DNA of 64,000 nt, taken from NCBI RefSeq assembly GCF_016862115.1, contig NZ_BOMI01000050.1:55658-119657 (forward strand), read 5' to 3'. The notes below the pieces were generated by a model that searched no databases, was not told where the DNA came from, and saw nothing but the letters and a program-made list of their open reading frames with translations. Origin of the DNA: Paractinoplanes deccanensis. Its GTDB lineage: Bacteria; Actinomycetota; Actinomycetes; Mycobacteriales; Micromonosporaceae. Below are positions 39,474 through 51,756 of the stretch, piece by piece. Numbering within the stretch: position 1 is the stretch's first letter; every line of letters starts with the position of its first letter. A program made the translations under genes and the position numbers.

Positions 39474-42269
39474 TCAGCCGGTGTTGCGCATGCCGGCCGC
39501 GATGCCGTTCACCGAGGTCAGCAGCGCCCGCTCCAGCGCCGTCGAGTCGGACGGCGCCCGCCGCGCGCCCGGGCCCACCGTGAGCTGGCGGTCCGCCTCG
39601 TTCAGGTCCCGGTACTGCCGGAGCAGCGCCACCTGGAGGTGGTGCAGCGGCTCCAGGTAGGTGTCGCGGACGTCGAGCGTGCGCTTGAGCTCGGGCTGGT
39701 TCTCCAGCAGGGCCGAGCTGCCGGTGATCGCGAGCACCTCGCGCACGGTCAGCTCGTACTCCCGCTGGATGACCTCGAAGATCGGGTGCAGGTGCTCCGG
39801 CACGAGCGTCTCCACGTACCGGCGGGCGATCGACAGGTCGGTCTTGGTCAGCATCATCTCGACGTTCGACAGGAACGTCTTGAAGAACTGCCAGTTGCCG
39901 TACATCTCGGTCAGGACCTCGGTCTTGCCGGCCTCGCGGGCCGCCTTGAGGCCCGAGCCGACGCCGAACCAGCCCGGCACGATCTGGCGGGTCTGGGTCC
40001 AGCCGAACACCCACGGGATCGCCCGCAGGCCGCCCAAGCCCGCGTCCGCGTTCGGGCGCTTCGAGGGCCGCGAGCCGATGTTGAGCTGGCCGAGCAGCTC
40101 GGTCGGGGTCGCCGCCCAGAAATAGGCCGGCAGGTCCGGATTCTCCACCAGGCTGCGGTACGCCTTGAAGGCCGCCGCCGAGGCGCAGTCCATCGTCGCG
40201 TCCCAGCGGTCGAGCAGCTCCCGGTCGACCGAGGGCGACGTGTGCAGCAGCGTCGCCTGGAGCACCGCGGCCACCGTCAGCTCGAGGTTCTCGCGGGCGA
40301 GGGCGGGCACCGTGTACTTGTCGGAGATGACCTCGCCCTGCTCGGTCACCTTGATCGCGCCGTCGAGCGTGCCGTACGGCTGGGCCAGGATCGCCTCGTG
40401 GGTGGGGCCGCCGCCCCGGCCGACCGTGCCGCCGCGGCCGTGGAAGAGCCGCAGCCGCACGCCGTGCCGGGCCGACACGTCACGCAGCTTGCGCTGCGCC
40501 TTGTGGATGCCCCACTGGCTGGTGGTGATGCCGCCCTCCTTGTTGGAGTCGGAGTAGCCGAGCATGACCTCCTGCACGTCGCCGCGAGCCCGCACGATCT
40601 CGCGGTAGGCCGGCAGCGACAGCATCTCGTCGAGCAGGTCGCCGCCCGCGTCGAGCTCGGCCGGCGTCTCCAGCAGCGGCACGATGTTGACCCGCGCGCG
40701 CCCGGTGTGGATGTCGACCAGGCCGGCCTCGCGGGCGAGCACCGCCGCCGCGAGCACGTCGTCGACACCCAGGGTCATCGAGATGATGTACGTCTCGACG
40801 ACGTCCTGCCCGAAGCGGTCCTGCACGTCGCGGATCGTGTTGAAGACGTCGAAGGTCTTGCGCGCCGAGTCGGTCAGCGGGGTGTCGGCGCTGGACAGCG
40901 GCCGCCGCCCGGCGAGCTCGGTGGCGAGCAGCTTGGTGCGCTGGGCCCGGTCGAGCGCCGCGTAGTCGTCGACCTCGCCCACCTGCGAGTACATCTGCTG
41001 GAGCACCTCGTGGTGCTTCTCCGCGTGCTCGCGCACGTCGAGGGTGGCGAGCTGGAGCCCGAAGGCGGACGCCGTCCGGATGGTCGTGGCGACCACGCCG
41101 ACGGCGGTGAGCTGGCCGCCGTTGCGGGCCAGCGAGGCGCGGATCAGCTCGAGGTCGCTGATCAGCTCGTCGCTGCCGAGGTAGTCGCGGCCGGGCACGT
41201 GGGCGGTGCCGTTGCGCAGGCGCTCGCGGGTGTTCGCCAGCTTCGCCTTGATCGCCCGGACCTTCAGGCGGTAGGGCTCCTCGGCGTTGGTGCGGCGGAA
41301 GCGCGGCGCCACCTCGGGCAGGTTGTCGAGGTCCTTGGCGAGCGACGCGGAGAGGTCGAGCGAGACCCCGCGCAGCCGCCGCGACACCGACAGCACGTCG
41401 ATGAGCTGGTCCATGGCCGCCTCGGTGGCCTGGATGCCCTGCTCGTGCTGGATGAGCAGCACGTCGCGGGTGACCTCGGGGGTGACGAACGGGTTGCCGT
41501 CGCGGTCGCCGCCGATCCACGAGCCGAAGGTGAGCGGGCGGGCCGTCGGCGCGGTCTCGACGCCGAGCTGGCGCAGCGTCTCGGCCAGGTCGGAGAGCAC
41601 CTGCGGGGCCGCCTCGGCGTAGAGGTCGCGCAGGTAGTAGACGGCGTTGCGGGCCTCGTCGGTCGGCTCGGGCCGGTCGAGGCGCAGCTCGTCGGTCTGC
41701 CAGAGCAGGTCGATCAGCTCGGCGAACTTGCGGGTCGACGCGGTGGTGTCGGACTGGCCGTAGAGGATCGCGGCGGCCGCCTCGGCGTCCAGGGCGTCGG
41801 CGAGCTGGCGCAGCTTCGACAGGATCGAGCGCCGGGCCGCCTCGGTCGGGTGGGCGGTGAAGACCGGCCGCACCGCGAGCCGGCGGGCCGCGGCGGCGAT
41901 CTCGTCGGACGGCACGCCCTTCTCGGCGATCAGCTTGGCGGCCTGGTCGAGCCAGCCGCCGTCGCGGGCGCGGCGGCGGCGCAGGTCGCGGGCCCGGTGC
42001 ACCTGCTCGGTGATGTTCGCCAGGTGGAAGTAGGTGGAGAACGCGCGGGCCAGCTTGGTGCCGGTGGTGATGTCCATCGCGGCGAGCCGGTCGGCGGCGG
42101 CCTGCGCGTCCTGGCGGACCAGGGCGCGGACCTCCTCGACGAGGTCGAGCAGGGGCCGGCCCTCCTGGCGGGCCAGGGTCTGGCCCAGCAGCGTGCCGAT
42201 CCGGCGGATGTCTGCTCGGAGAGCAGCGTCGGGACCGTCGGGGTCTAGTTGGCCTTGCTGGTCGGTCAT
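39474..42269 (-). CDS. ppc: Phosphoenolpyruvate carboxylase
   Basis: 931 aa, normal for bacterial PEPC. Signatures: VFTAHPTEAARRSIL (catalytic His), VMLGYSDSNKEGGITTS, LFHGRGGTVGRGGGPTHEAI (mobile loop) and the C-terminal NTG (MRNTG). Carboxylates PEP to oxaloacetate, replenishing the TCA cycle. The adjacent EPLHHLQVALLRQYR is also family-typical. Single gene with its own leader and terminator. Confidence 0.98.
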   Translation of the reverse strand: MTDQQGQLDPDGPDAALRADIRRIGTLLGQTLARQEGRPLLDLVEEVRALVRQDAQAAADRLAAMDITTGTKLARAFSTYFHLANITEQVHRARDLRRRRARDGGWLDQAAKLIAEKGVPSDEIAAAARRLAVRPVFTAHPTEAARRSILSKLRQLADALDAEAAAAILYGQSDTTASTRKFAELIDLLWQTDELRLDRPEPTDEARNAVYYLRDLYAEAAPQVLSDLAETLRQLGVETAPTARPLTFGSWIGGDRDGNPFVTPEVTRDVLLIQHEQGIQATEAAMDQLIDVLSVSRRLRGVSLDLSASLAKDLDNLPEVAPRFRRTNAEEPYRLKVRAIKAKLANTRERLRNGTAHVPGRDYLGSDELISDLELIRASLARNGGQLTAVGVVATTIRTASAFGLQLATLDVREHAEKHHEVLQQMYSQVGEVDDYAALDRAQRTKLLATELAGRRPLSSADTPLTDSARKTFDVFNTIRDVQDRFGQDVVETYIISMTLGVDDVLAAAVLAREAGLVDIHTGRARVNIVPLLETPAELDAGGDLLDEMLSLPAYREIVRARGDVQEVMLGYSDSNKEGGITTSQWGIHKAQRKLRDVSARHGVRLRLFHGRGGTVGRGGGPTHEAILAQPYGTLDGAIKVTEQGEVISDKYTVPALARENLELTVAAVLQATLLHTSPSVDRELLDRWDATMDCASAAAFKAYRSLVENPDLPAYFWAATPTELLGQLNIGSRPSKRPNADAGLGGLRAIPWVFGWTQTRQIVPGWFGVGSGLKAAREAGKTEVLTEMYGNWQFFKTFLSNVEMMLTKTDLSIARRYVETLVPEHLHPIFEVIQREYELTVREVLAITGSSALLENQPELKRTLDVRDTYLEPLHHLQVALLRQYRDLNEADRQLTVGPGARRAPSDSTALERALLTSVNGIAAGMRNTG

Positions 42270-42300
42270 CGGGGGCGCTCCTTCGCCTCAAGGTGCTCCA

Positions 42301-42337
42301 GGACAGCGCTGTCCCGACTCCGCCGATCGTATCGGCG
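42301..42337. promoter_or_regulatory. Two palindromes in the ppc leader
   Basis: GGACAGCGCTGTCC (42301-42314) is a perfect 14-bp palindrome and CGCCGAT-CGT-ATCGGCG (42321-42337) a 7-bp stem with a 3-nt loop, both in the 122-bp gap upstream of ppc. The stem could instead terminate the leftward hoxX-like transcript; the 14-bp palindrome looks like an operator. Confidence 0.5.
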
Positions 42338-42391
42338 CGACCCCAGTGCCGGGCAAACTGAGGCAAGTCTCACCTTGGGACGAGGAATGCT

Positions 42392-44155
42392 TCAGGCGGA
42401 TACCGGAATCGCCGGTCGCAGGGTAGCGGAGCGCCGCGGCCGGGCGGTGGCGGCCGGCCGCCAGGCGGGCAGCAGCCGCTGCGGGGTCCGGGTGGCGCGC
42501 GCCTTGGTGACGAAGGCGTGCCGCGCGGCCGCGAAGCCGGACCGGTCGCCGTACATGTCGCGGCTCATCTCGGCCAGCTCACGGGCCTCGTAGACCTCCA
42601 GCGGCACCCGCTCGGCGGCGAGCCGCCGGGCCTTCGCCTGGCGCCGTCGCCGGGCGGCGCGCGGGTCGCTCTCGCGCTCGGCGAGGGCCACCAGCCATTC
42701 CGCGTACGCGTCGGGGTGGCGCGGGCCGACCTCGTCGACCAGGCCGAGGCCGGCCGCCCGGGCGGCGCTCACCGGTAGCTTGTCGTCGACCAGGCGCTGG
42801 GCCTGATCCGCGCCGACCCGCCGGGGCAGCGTGAAGGTGTGCAGCTCCGACCCGTACAGCCCCATGTCGTAGTAGGGGTTGAGCACGATCCCGTCGCGGG
42901 CCGCGACGACGTCCGCGCCGAGCCCGAGCATCACGCCGCCCGCGCCGGCGCTGCCCGCGTAGCCGGCGATGACCACCTGCTTGGTGCAGGTGACGATCTC
43001 GCGGCAGACGTCGTTGATCGCTCGGATGTTCGTCCACGCGGTGCGGGCCGGGTCGGGAGCCGCCTCGATCACGTTGAGGTGGATGCCGTTGCTGAAGGCG
43101 TCCGTGCCGCCGCGCAGCACCAGCACGTCGGTGTCCTGCGCGACGGCGTGCCGCAGGCCGGCGAGCAGCCGCCGGCAGTGCCCGGGCGCCATCGCGCCGT
43201 TGTAGAAGTCGAAGGTGAGCCATCCGACGCGCCCGGTGCGGCGGTAGCGGACCTGCCGGTAGGCGCCCGGCGACTCGGACTCGCTGTCGGCGGGCAGGGG
43301 CGAGTGGGGCACCCCGCGCAGGCGCGCGCCGAGCAGCGTCGTCGCGGGCAGCTTGATGCCGGCACGGGGGTGCTGCGGGTCGGCGGCGCGCAGGTGGCCG
43401 AGCCAGAGGCCGCCGTCCCCGGTGCCGACCAGCACGGCGCCCTGCCGGCGGCTGAGGATCTGCCCCGGGCGCGCCGTGCGGGCGGCGCCGGGCGTGCCGT
43501 CGTACGCGAAGACGGCCAGCCCGCCGATCTCGGTGCGCACGCCCGGCGCGCCGTCGGCGGCCCTGATCGAGCGGAGGATGTGCTCGGTCGGGTCGGTCCA
43601 GTCGAAGGCGCGCTTGTCCTGGGTCATCAGCGGGCGGGGCCGCGCGCCGGGCGTCTCGGTGGGGGCGTGGTCCGGCGGCACCGGGGTGAAGGAGGGGTCG
43701 CCGGCCTTGGCCACGACCTCGAAGACGCACTCCAGTGCCGCGTCCGCGACCGGCCCGTTGTAGAGCGACGACTTGCGCGGCGGCGTCGCGGAGAGGGCGA
43801 AGGTGCGGGTCGCCCAGATCGGCCCGGCGTCCATCTCCTCCACGGCCTCCAGCGCGGTGACGCCCCAGCCGCGGGCGCCCTCGGCGATGGCCCAGTCCAG
43901 TGAGGAGGGCCCGCGGTCGCCGACCGGGCCCGGATGGATGATCACGGTGCGGCGGTGCCGCCAGATCTCCGCGGGCACCCGGTCCTTGAGAAAGGGGCAG
44001 AGGATCAACTCCGGGTCGGCCTGCCGGACGCCCTCGATCATGTCGGCCGCGCCGGTCGCCAGCTGCACCCCCACGTCGTGGCCGGCCTCGCGCAACGCGC
44101 ACCAGACGCGCTGGCTGAGCCCGTTGAACGCCGTGACGAGCAGCAGGATCCGCAA
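42392..44155 (-). CDS. hoxX: HoxX-like protein (formyltransferase + enoyl-CoA hydratase fold)
   Basis: 587 aa from a TTG at 44155 preceded by GGGAGG 8 nt upstream, giving the family-typical start MRILLLVTAFNGLSQRVWCA. The N-terminal formyl-THF-hydrolase/formyltransferase part includes VIIHPGPVGDRGPSSLDWAI (HPG...S). The C-terminal crotonase part includes GGTDAFSNGIHLNVIEAA and AGYAGSAGAGGVMLGLGADV. Family knowledge: HoxX makes CO for the NiFe-hydrogenase active site from formyl-THF under aerobic conditions. No hydrogenase or hyp gene is in the window. Confidence 0.88.
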   Translation of the reverse strand: MRILLLVTAFNGLSQRVWCALREAGHDVGVQLATGAADMIEGVRQADPELILCPFLKDRVPAEIWRHRRTVIIHPGPVGDRGPSSLDWAIAEGARGWGVTALEAVEEMDAGPIWATRTFALSATPPRKSSLYNGPVADAALECVFEVVAKAGDPSFTPVPPDHAPTETPGARPRPLMTQDKRAFDWTDPTEHILRSIRAADGAPGVRTEIGGLAVFAYDGTPGAARTARPGQILSRRQGAVLVGTGDGGLWLGHLRAADPQHPRAGIKLPATTLLGARLRGVPHSPLPADSESESPGAYRQVRYRRTGRVGWLTFDFYNGAMAPGHCRRLLAGLRHAVAQDTDVLVLRGGTDAFSNGIHLNVIEAAPDPARTAWTNIRAINDVCREIVTCTKQVVIAGYAGSAGAGGVMLGLGADVVAARDGIVLNPYYDMGLYGSELHTFTLPRRVGADQAQRLVDDKLPVSAARAAGLGLVDEVGPRHPDAYAEWLVALAERESDPRAARRRRQAKARRLAAERVPLEVYEARELAEMSRDMYGDRSGFAAARHAFVTKARATRTPQRLLPAWRPAATARPRRSATLRPAIPVSA

Positions 44156-44226
44156 GGTGGCCTCCCTCAGAGATGTGCCTACGGACTCTTCACCCGGCAT
44201 AGGCGCTTTTGTCGGACATCTTGTGC

Positions 44227-44258
44227 GCCCGTGGAATGTCACACGGGCGGACTAGACT
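44227..44258 (+). promoter_or_regulatory. Inverted repeat and -10 box upstream of mfd
   Basis: GCCCGTG (44227-44233)/CACGGGC (44242-44248), perfect with an 8-nt spacer, is followed by TAGACT (44253-44258), a TANNNT -10 box. A start near 44265 would give a leader of about 53 nt before the mfd ATG. The -35 region is poor, so an activator may bind the repeat. Confidence 0.5.
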
Positions 44259-44268
44259 TGGCGCCGTA

Positions 44269-44298
44269 CCCCCGCCCCTCCTGGGCGTTGGGGTTTTT
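44269..44298 (+). terminator. Terminator-like hairpin inside the mfd leader
   Basis: CCCC (44269-44272) plus CGCCC (44273-44277), loop CTCCT, GGGCG (44283-44287), a TT bulge and GGGG (44290-44293), then TTTTT (44294-44298). It reads as an intrinsic terminator in the rightward direction and lies between the predicted mfd promoter and the mfd start. Attenuation or insulation are both possible. Confidence 0.6.
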
Positions 44299-44317
44299 CG
44301 ACGTGGAGATCTCCGTC

Positions 44318-47932
<3,615 letters not shown>

Positions 47933-47938
47933 CCGTTC

Positions 47939-47983
47939 GGGCCGGCCGGCGTTGTCCTGACGGGACGCGCCGGCCGGGCCTTT
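47939..47983 (+). terminator. Terminator of mfd
   Basis: GGGCCGGCCGGCG (47939-47951) pairs with CGCCGGCCGGGCC (47968-47980) with one mismatch, loop 16 nt, then TTT. It begins 7 nt after the mfd stop. Confidence 0.75.
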
Positions 47984-48036
47984 GACCGATCTTCGGCGGG
48001 GCGGGTGACGTGGGTCATAGAGGTCGTGAGAGAGTC

Positions 48037-48777
48037 ATGGCCATGCAGCGTGCCCGCCGACTCGCATCCATGGCCGTCGTCGCGTCCCTGACCGTGGCCG
48101 GCCTCTCCGCCTGCCGCTCCGAGCCCTCGGTCGCCGCCTATGTGGGTGACTCCACCCGCATCACCGAGAAGCGGGTGCAGGAGATCTGGGACGACGCCCG
48201 CACCTCCCTGTCGGAGGCCGGGGCACAGGGCACCGTCCCGATCTCGCGCGGCGACATCGTCCGCACGCTGGTCAGCGCCGACGTGATGACCGAGGTCGCC
48301 AAGCGCGAGAACGTCACGCTCCCCACCAACCTGCCGCTCGGCGACTACGCCACCCAGCTCAAGCTGCCCGAGCAGGCCGAATACGTGCGGCTCTACGCCG
48401 AGAGCGACGCCCTGATCCGCCTGCTCCGCGAGCGCGCCGGCGCGTCCGCGTCGTCCGGCGCCCAGCCCAGCGACGACGACCTCCGCACCGTCTACGACAC
48501 CCTGCGCGAGGCCGGCGAGGTCGACCCGAGCCTGCCCTTCGAGCAGTTCAAGACCCAGCTCCCGGCCGACAACCTGCAACTGGTCACCACGTCGGCCGCC
48601 GTCCGCGACGAGGTGGCCGCCGCCGCCGGCGACCTGAAAATCAAGGTCAATCCCCGCTACCAGCCCCTGCAGATCTCGGTCCTCGACTTCCAGACCCAGC
48701 AGGGCCAGCTCCGCCCCCTGGTCACCGTCCCCCTCGGCGCCGCCGACGCCGGCGCCCCGGTGATCGACGTGTCCTGA
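48037..48777 (+). CDS. SurA-like lipoprotein (SurA_N_3 family)
   Basis: 246 aa from ATG 48037 (GAGAGA upstream; ATG 48043 possible). The lipobox is LTVAGLSAC. The mature part starts CRSEPSVAAYVGDSTRITEK, the pattern of SurA N-terminal chaperone modules, and is helical (IVRTLVSADVMTEVAKREN). No PPIase domain follows. The position between mfd and mazG is conserved in actinobacteria. Probably an extracytoplasmic folding factor. Confidence 0.82.
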   Translation: MAMQRARRLASMAVVASLTVAGLSACRSEPSVAAYVGDSTRITEKRVQEIWDDARTSLSEAGAQGTVPISRGDIVRTLVSADVMTEVAKRENVTLPTNLPLGDYATQLKLPEQAEYVRLYAESDALIRLLRERAGASASSGAQPSDDDLRTVYDTLREAGEVDPSLPFEQFKTQLPADNLQLVTTSAAVRDEVAAAAGDLKIKVNPRYQPLQISVLDFQTQQGQLRPLVTVPLGAADAGAPVIDVS

Positions 48778-48797
48778 GAGCTGGCACAGTTGGCGAC

Positions 48798-50051
48798 ATG
48801 ACCGCTCGGATCGTCCTGCTCGTCACCTCACCACGCCTGCCCGCGGGCCTGCTGACGGCCGCCGCCTGGGACACCGTCCGCGCCCACCCGGTCTACGCCG
48901 CCGCCGACTCACCCCAGGCGGCGGCCCTCCGCGCCGGCGGCGTCCCGGTAACGGTCATCCCACCCGACCCGGAGGCGCTGCTGGCCGCCCTCACGGGCAC
49001 CACCCCCGCGCCCCCCGCGCCCCGTCTCACGCTTACCGCGCCTACCACGCCCACGCCCGCCGCGCCCACCCCGCCCGCGCCCACCCCGCCCGCGCCCGCC
49101 GCGCCCACCACGGCCGCGCCCGCCGCGCCCACCACGGCCGCGCCCGCCGCGCCCGCCGCGCCCGCCGCGCCCGCCGCGCCCGCGCCCACCCCGCCCGGCA
49201 CGGCCGCCTCCTCTGCCTCCCCGTCCACCGCCGCTTCCTCTTCACCGGATATTTCGGAAATGTCCGGTGTTGGGGGAACCGTCGTGTGGCTTGCGGGGCC
49301 CGACGGGGACGAGAGCTTCGCCCGGTCGCTCGGGTTGCGCCTTGCCCGCGAGCCCGGTCTCGCCGAGCTCGAGCTCATGTACGGCTCCTGGGATCCGCCC
49401 GGCGCCCGCCTGCTCGACGCCGTGGCCGTGATGGACCGGCTCGTCTCGCCCGGCGGGGACCCGTGGAAGCGGCAGCAGAACCACCGCACCCTCGCGCAAT
49501 ATCTCCTGGAGGAGAGCTACGAGGCGTACGACACGATCGAAAGCGGCGACACCGACGCGCTTCGCGAGGAGCTGGGCGACGTACTGCTGCAGGTCCTGCT
49601 CCACGCCCGCCTGGCCGAGGAGCATCCCGAGGACGAGCGCTGGAGCATCGACGACGTGGCCGGCGGCTTCGTCGACAAGATGATCCGCCGCAACCCGCAC
49701 GTCTTCGCCGGCGAGCGGGTCGCCGACATCGAGGAGATCACCGCCAACTGGGAGCGCATCAAGAAGGCCGAGAAATCCCGCCGGTCCGTGCTCGACGGCA
49801 TCGCCCTCTCCCAGCCCGCACTCGCCCTCGCTGCCAAGATCCTTTCTCGTACGCGGCGAGCGGGTCTCCCGGTGCCGCTCCCCGGTGGCGACGACGTCGG
49901 CTCCCGCCTGCTCCGCCTCGTCGCCGAGCACCCCGACGCCGAGCACCTGCTGCGCCAGGCCGCCCTGGACTACGCCGAAGCCGTGCGTGCGCGCGAGAAC
50001 GTCGCCCCGTCCCACCGCCCTGAGCCGGACCGAAGGCTCGATGCCGAGTAG
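48798..50051 (+). CDS. mazG: MazG-family NTP pyrophosphohydrolase with Ala/Pro linker
   Basis: 417 aa. The N-terminal about 65 residues (RIVLLVTSPRLPAGLLTAAA) resemble a remnant of the actinobacterial MazG N-domain. Residues about 70-155 are an Ala/Pro/Thr-rich linker made of GCGCCCGCC-like DNA repeats. The MazG domain has LLEESYEAYDTIESGD and LREELGDVLLQVLLHARLAE (ExxE...ExxD metal site). It hydrolyses damaged or excess NTPs. The linker is far longer than usual for the family and probably varies between strains. Confidence 0.88.
   Translation: MTARIVLLVTSPRLPAGLLTAAAWDTVRAHPVYAAADSPQAAALRAGGVPVTVIPPDPEALLAALTGTTPAPPAPRLTLTAPTTPTPAAPTPPAPTPPAPAAPTTAAPAAPTTAAPAAPAAPAAPAAPAPTPPGTAASSASPSTAASSSPDISEMSGVGGTVVWLAGPDGDESFARSLGLRLAREPGLAELELMYGSWDPPGARLLDAVAVMDRLVSPGGDPWKRQQNHRTLAQYLLEESYEAYDTIESGDTDALREELGDVLLQVLLHARLAEEHPEDERWSIDDVAGGFVDKMIRRNPHVFAGERVADIEEITANWERIKKAEKSRRSVLDGIALSQPALALAAKILSRTRRAGLPVPLPGGDDVGSRLLRLVAEHPDAEHLLRQAALDYAEAVRARENVAPSHRPEPDRRLDAE
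49040..49200 (+). repeat. Low-complexity GCGCCC/ACC repeats coding the MazG linker
   Basis: A run of GCGCCCACC- and GCGCCCGCC-type units on the coding strand gives alternating Ala-Pro-Thr. Nearly identical adjacent units (CACCACGGCCGCGCCCGCCG twice near 49107-49147) suggest slippage or unequal crossing-over. Confidence 0.75.
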
Positions 50052-50060
50052 GTTTCTCGC

Positions 50061-51677
50061 ATGCCGGAGTTCGTACCCCTAGCCGAGCGCATCGTCGACG
50101 CCATCCTCGAGGCCGATCCCGGGCTCGCCACCGAGACGGGCGACCACCGTTTCGACGACCGCATGCCCGACCTCTCGCCGGGCGCCGTCGCCGCCCGGGT
50201 CGCCATGCTGCGCGACGCCGCCGACGCGCTCTCCGGGGTCGACGCCGACGGCCTCGACGCCGAGGACCAGGTCGACCACGGCATCCTGTCCGCCCTCGTC
50301 GAGCGGGGCCTGTTCGAGGCCACCGACGTCCGCGAGCACGAGTGGAACCCGCTGCACCACAACCCCGGCCCGCTGCTGCACGCTCTGCTCTCCCGCCAGT
50401 TCGCGCCGGCCGAGGAGCGCCTGACCAGCCTCGCCGGCCGGCTCGCCGCGATCCCCGACGCGCTCGCCACCGCCCGCGCCGTGCTGCGTGACGTGCCGCG
50501 CATCCACGCCGAGACCGCGATCGGCCAGTTCGCCGGCACGGCCGGCCTGATCCGCGACGAGGTGCCCCTGCTCCTCGAGCAGGAGCCCGGCATGCGCGCC
50601 ACCGTCGAGCCCGCCGCGGCCACCGCCGTCGCCGCGCTCGGCGAGTTCGACGGCTGGCTCCGCGGCCTCCTCGACGGCGGCGACCCCGGCCGCGACCCGC
50701 GCCTGGGCCGCCGGCTCTGGGAGGCCCGCCTCTGGCACACGCTCGACACCGAGCTGCCCGCCGCCGAGGTGCTCTCCCGCGCCCGCGACAATCTCGCCCG
50801 CGTCGGCGAGGAGCTCCGCCAGGCCTCCGCCGAGCTGGTCGGCGGTCCCGCCACCGACGACACGGTCCGCCGCGCCCTCGACAGCCTCGCCGCCCAGCAC
50901 CCCACCGACGAGACGATCGTCGCCCTGGCCCGCGTGACCATGGAGGAGGCCACCGAGTTCGTCCGCAAGCACGACGTGCTCAGCCTCGTCGACGACCCGC
51001 TCGTCATCGAGGAGATGCCCGAGTTCGCCCGCGGCGTCGCCGTCGCCTACTGTGACCCGCCGGGCCCGCTCGAGACCGCCGAGGTCCCGACGTTCTACTG
51101 CATCTCCCCGACTCCGGCCGACTGGTCCGCCCAGCGCGTCGAGTCGTTCTACCGCGAATACAACGACCACATGATCCGCGACCTCACCGTCCATGAGGCC
51201 ATGCCCGGCCACTTCCTCCAGCTGGCACACGCCCGCCGCTTCCGGGCAGCCACCCGCGTGCGCTCGCTCGGCTGGTCCGGCCCGTTCGTCGAGGGCTGGG
51301 CCGTCTACGCCGAGGAGCTCATGTCGGGTCTGGGCTTCGGCGGCCTGCCCGTGCGCCTTCAGCAGCTCAAGATGCAGCTCCGGATGAGCCTCAACGCCAT
51401 CATCGACCAGCTGACCCACTGCGAGGAGCTGCCCGAGTCCGAGGCCATGGCCATGATGACCGGCCCCGGCTTCCAGGAGGAGGGCGAGGCCGCCGGCAAG
51501 TGGCGCCGGGCCCTGCTCACGTCGACCCAGCTCTCCACCTACTTCGTCGGCTACACCGAGGTCTCCGCCCTGGCCGCCGCCCGCCCGTTCGGCGCCACCC
51601 CCAAGGCCTGGCACGACGCGATGCTCGCCCACGGCTCCCCGCCACCCCGCCACCTGCGCACCCTGCTCGGCGTCTGA
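50061..51677 (+). CDS. DUF885 family protein (putative metallopeptidase)
   Basis: 538 aa, typical DUF885 length. The diagnostic VHEAMPGHFLQLAHARRF (HEAxPGH) supplies two metal-ligand-type His and a Glu, and GWSGPFVEGWAVYAEELMSG (EGWAxYxE) gives the second conserved element. No signal peptide. Probably a metal-dependent carboxypeptidase or esterase; activity is inferred. TAGGTT at 50049-50054 lies 6 nt before the ATG, so a leaderless transcript is likely. Confidence 0.88.
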   Translation: MPEFVPLAERIVDAILEADPGLATETGDHRFDDRMPDLSPGAVAARVAMLRDAADALSGVDADGLDAEDQVDHGILSALVERGLFEATDVREHEWNPLHHNPGPLLHALLSRQFAPAEERLTSLAGRLAAIPDALATARAVLRDVPRIHAETAIGQFAGTAGLIRDEVPLLLEQEPGMRATVEPAAATAVAALGEFDGWLRGLLDGGDPGRDPRLGRRLWEARLWHTLDTELPAAEVLSRARDNLARVGEELRQASAELVGGPATDDTVRRALDSLAAQHPTDETIVALARVTMEEATEFVRKHDVLSLVDDPLVIEEMPEFARGVAVAYCDPPGPLETAEVPTFYCISPTPADWSAQRVESFYREYNDHMIRDLTVHEAMPGHFLQLAHARRFRAATRVRSLGWSGPFVEGWAVYAEELMSGLGFGGLPVRLQQLKMQLRMSLNAIIDQLTHCEELPESEAMAMMTGPGFQEEGEAAGKWRRALLTSTQLSTYFVGYTEVSALAAARPFGATPKAWHDAMLAHGSPPPRHLRTLLGV

Positions 51678-51756
51678 CCGAGCACGGTATCGTTCCGGCG
51701 TCTGTGGTAAGTGGACGGTCGCCGCGGTACGGCGCGACCGCGGCTCCGGGAAAGCG

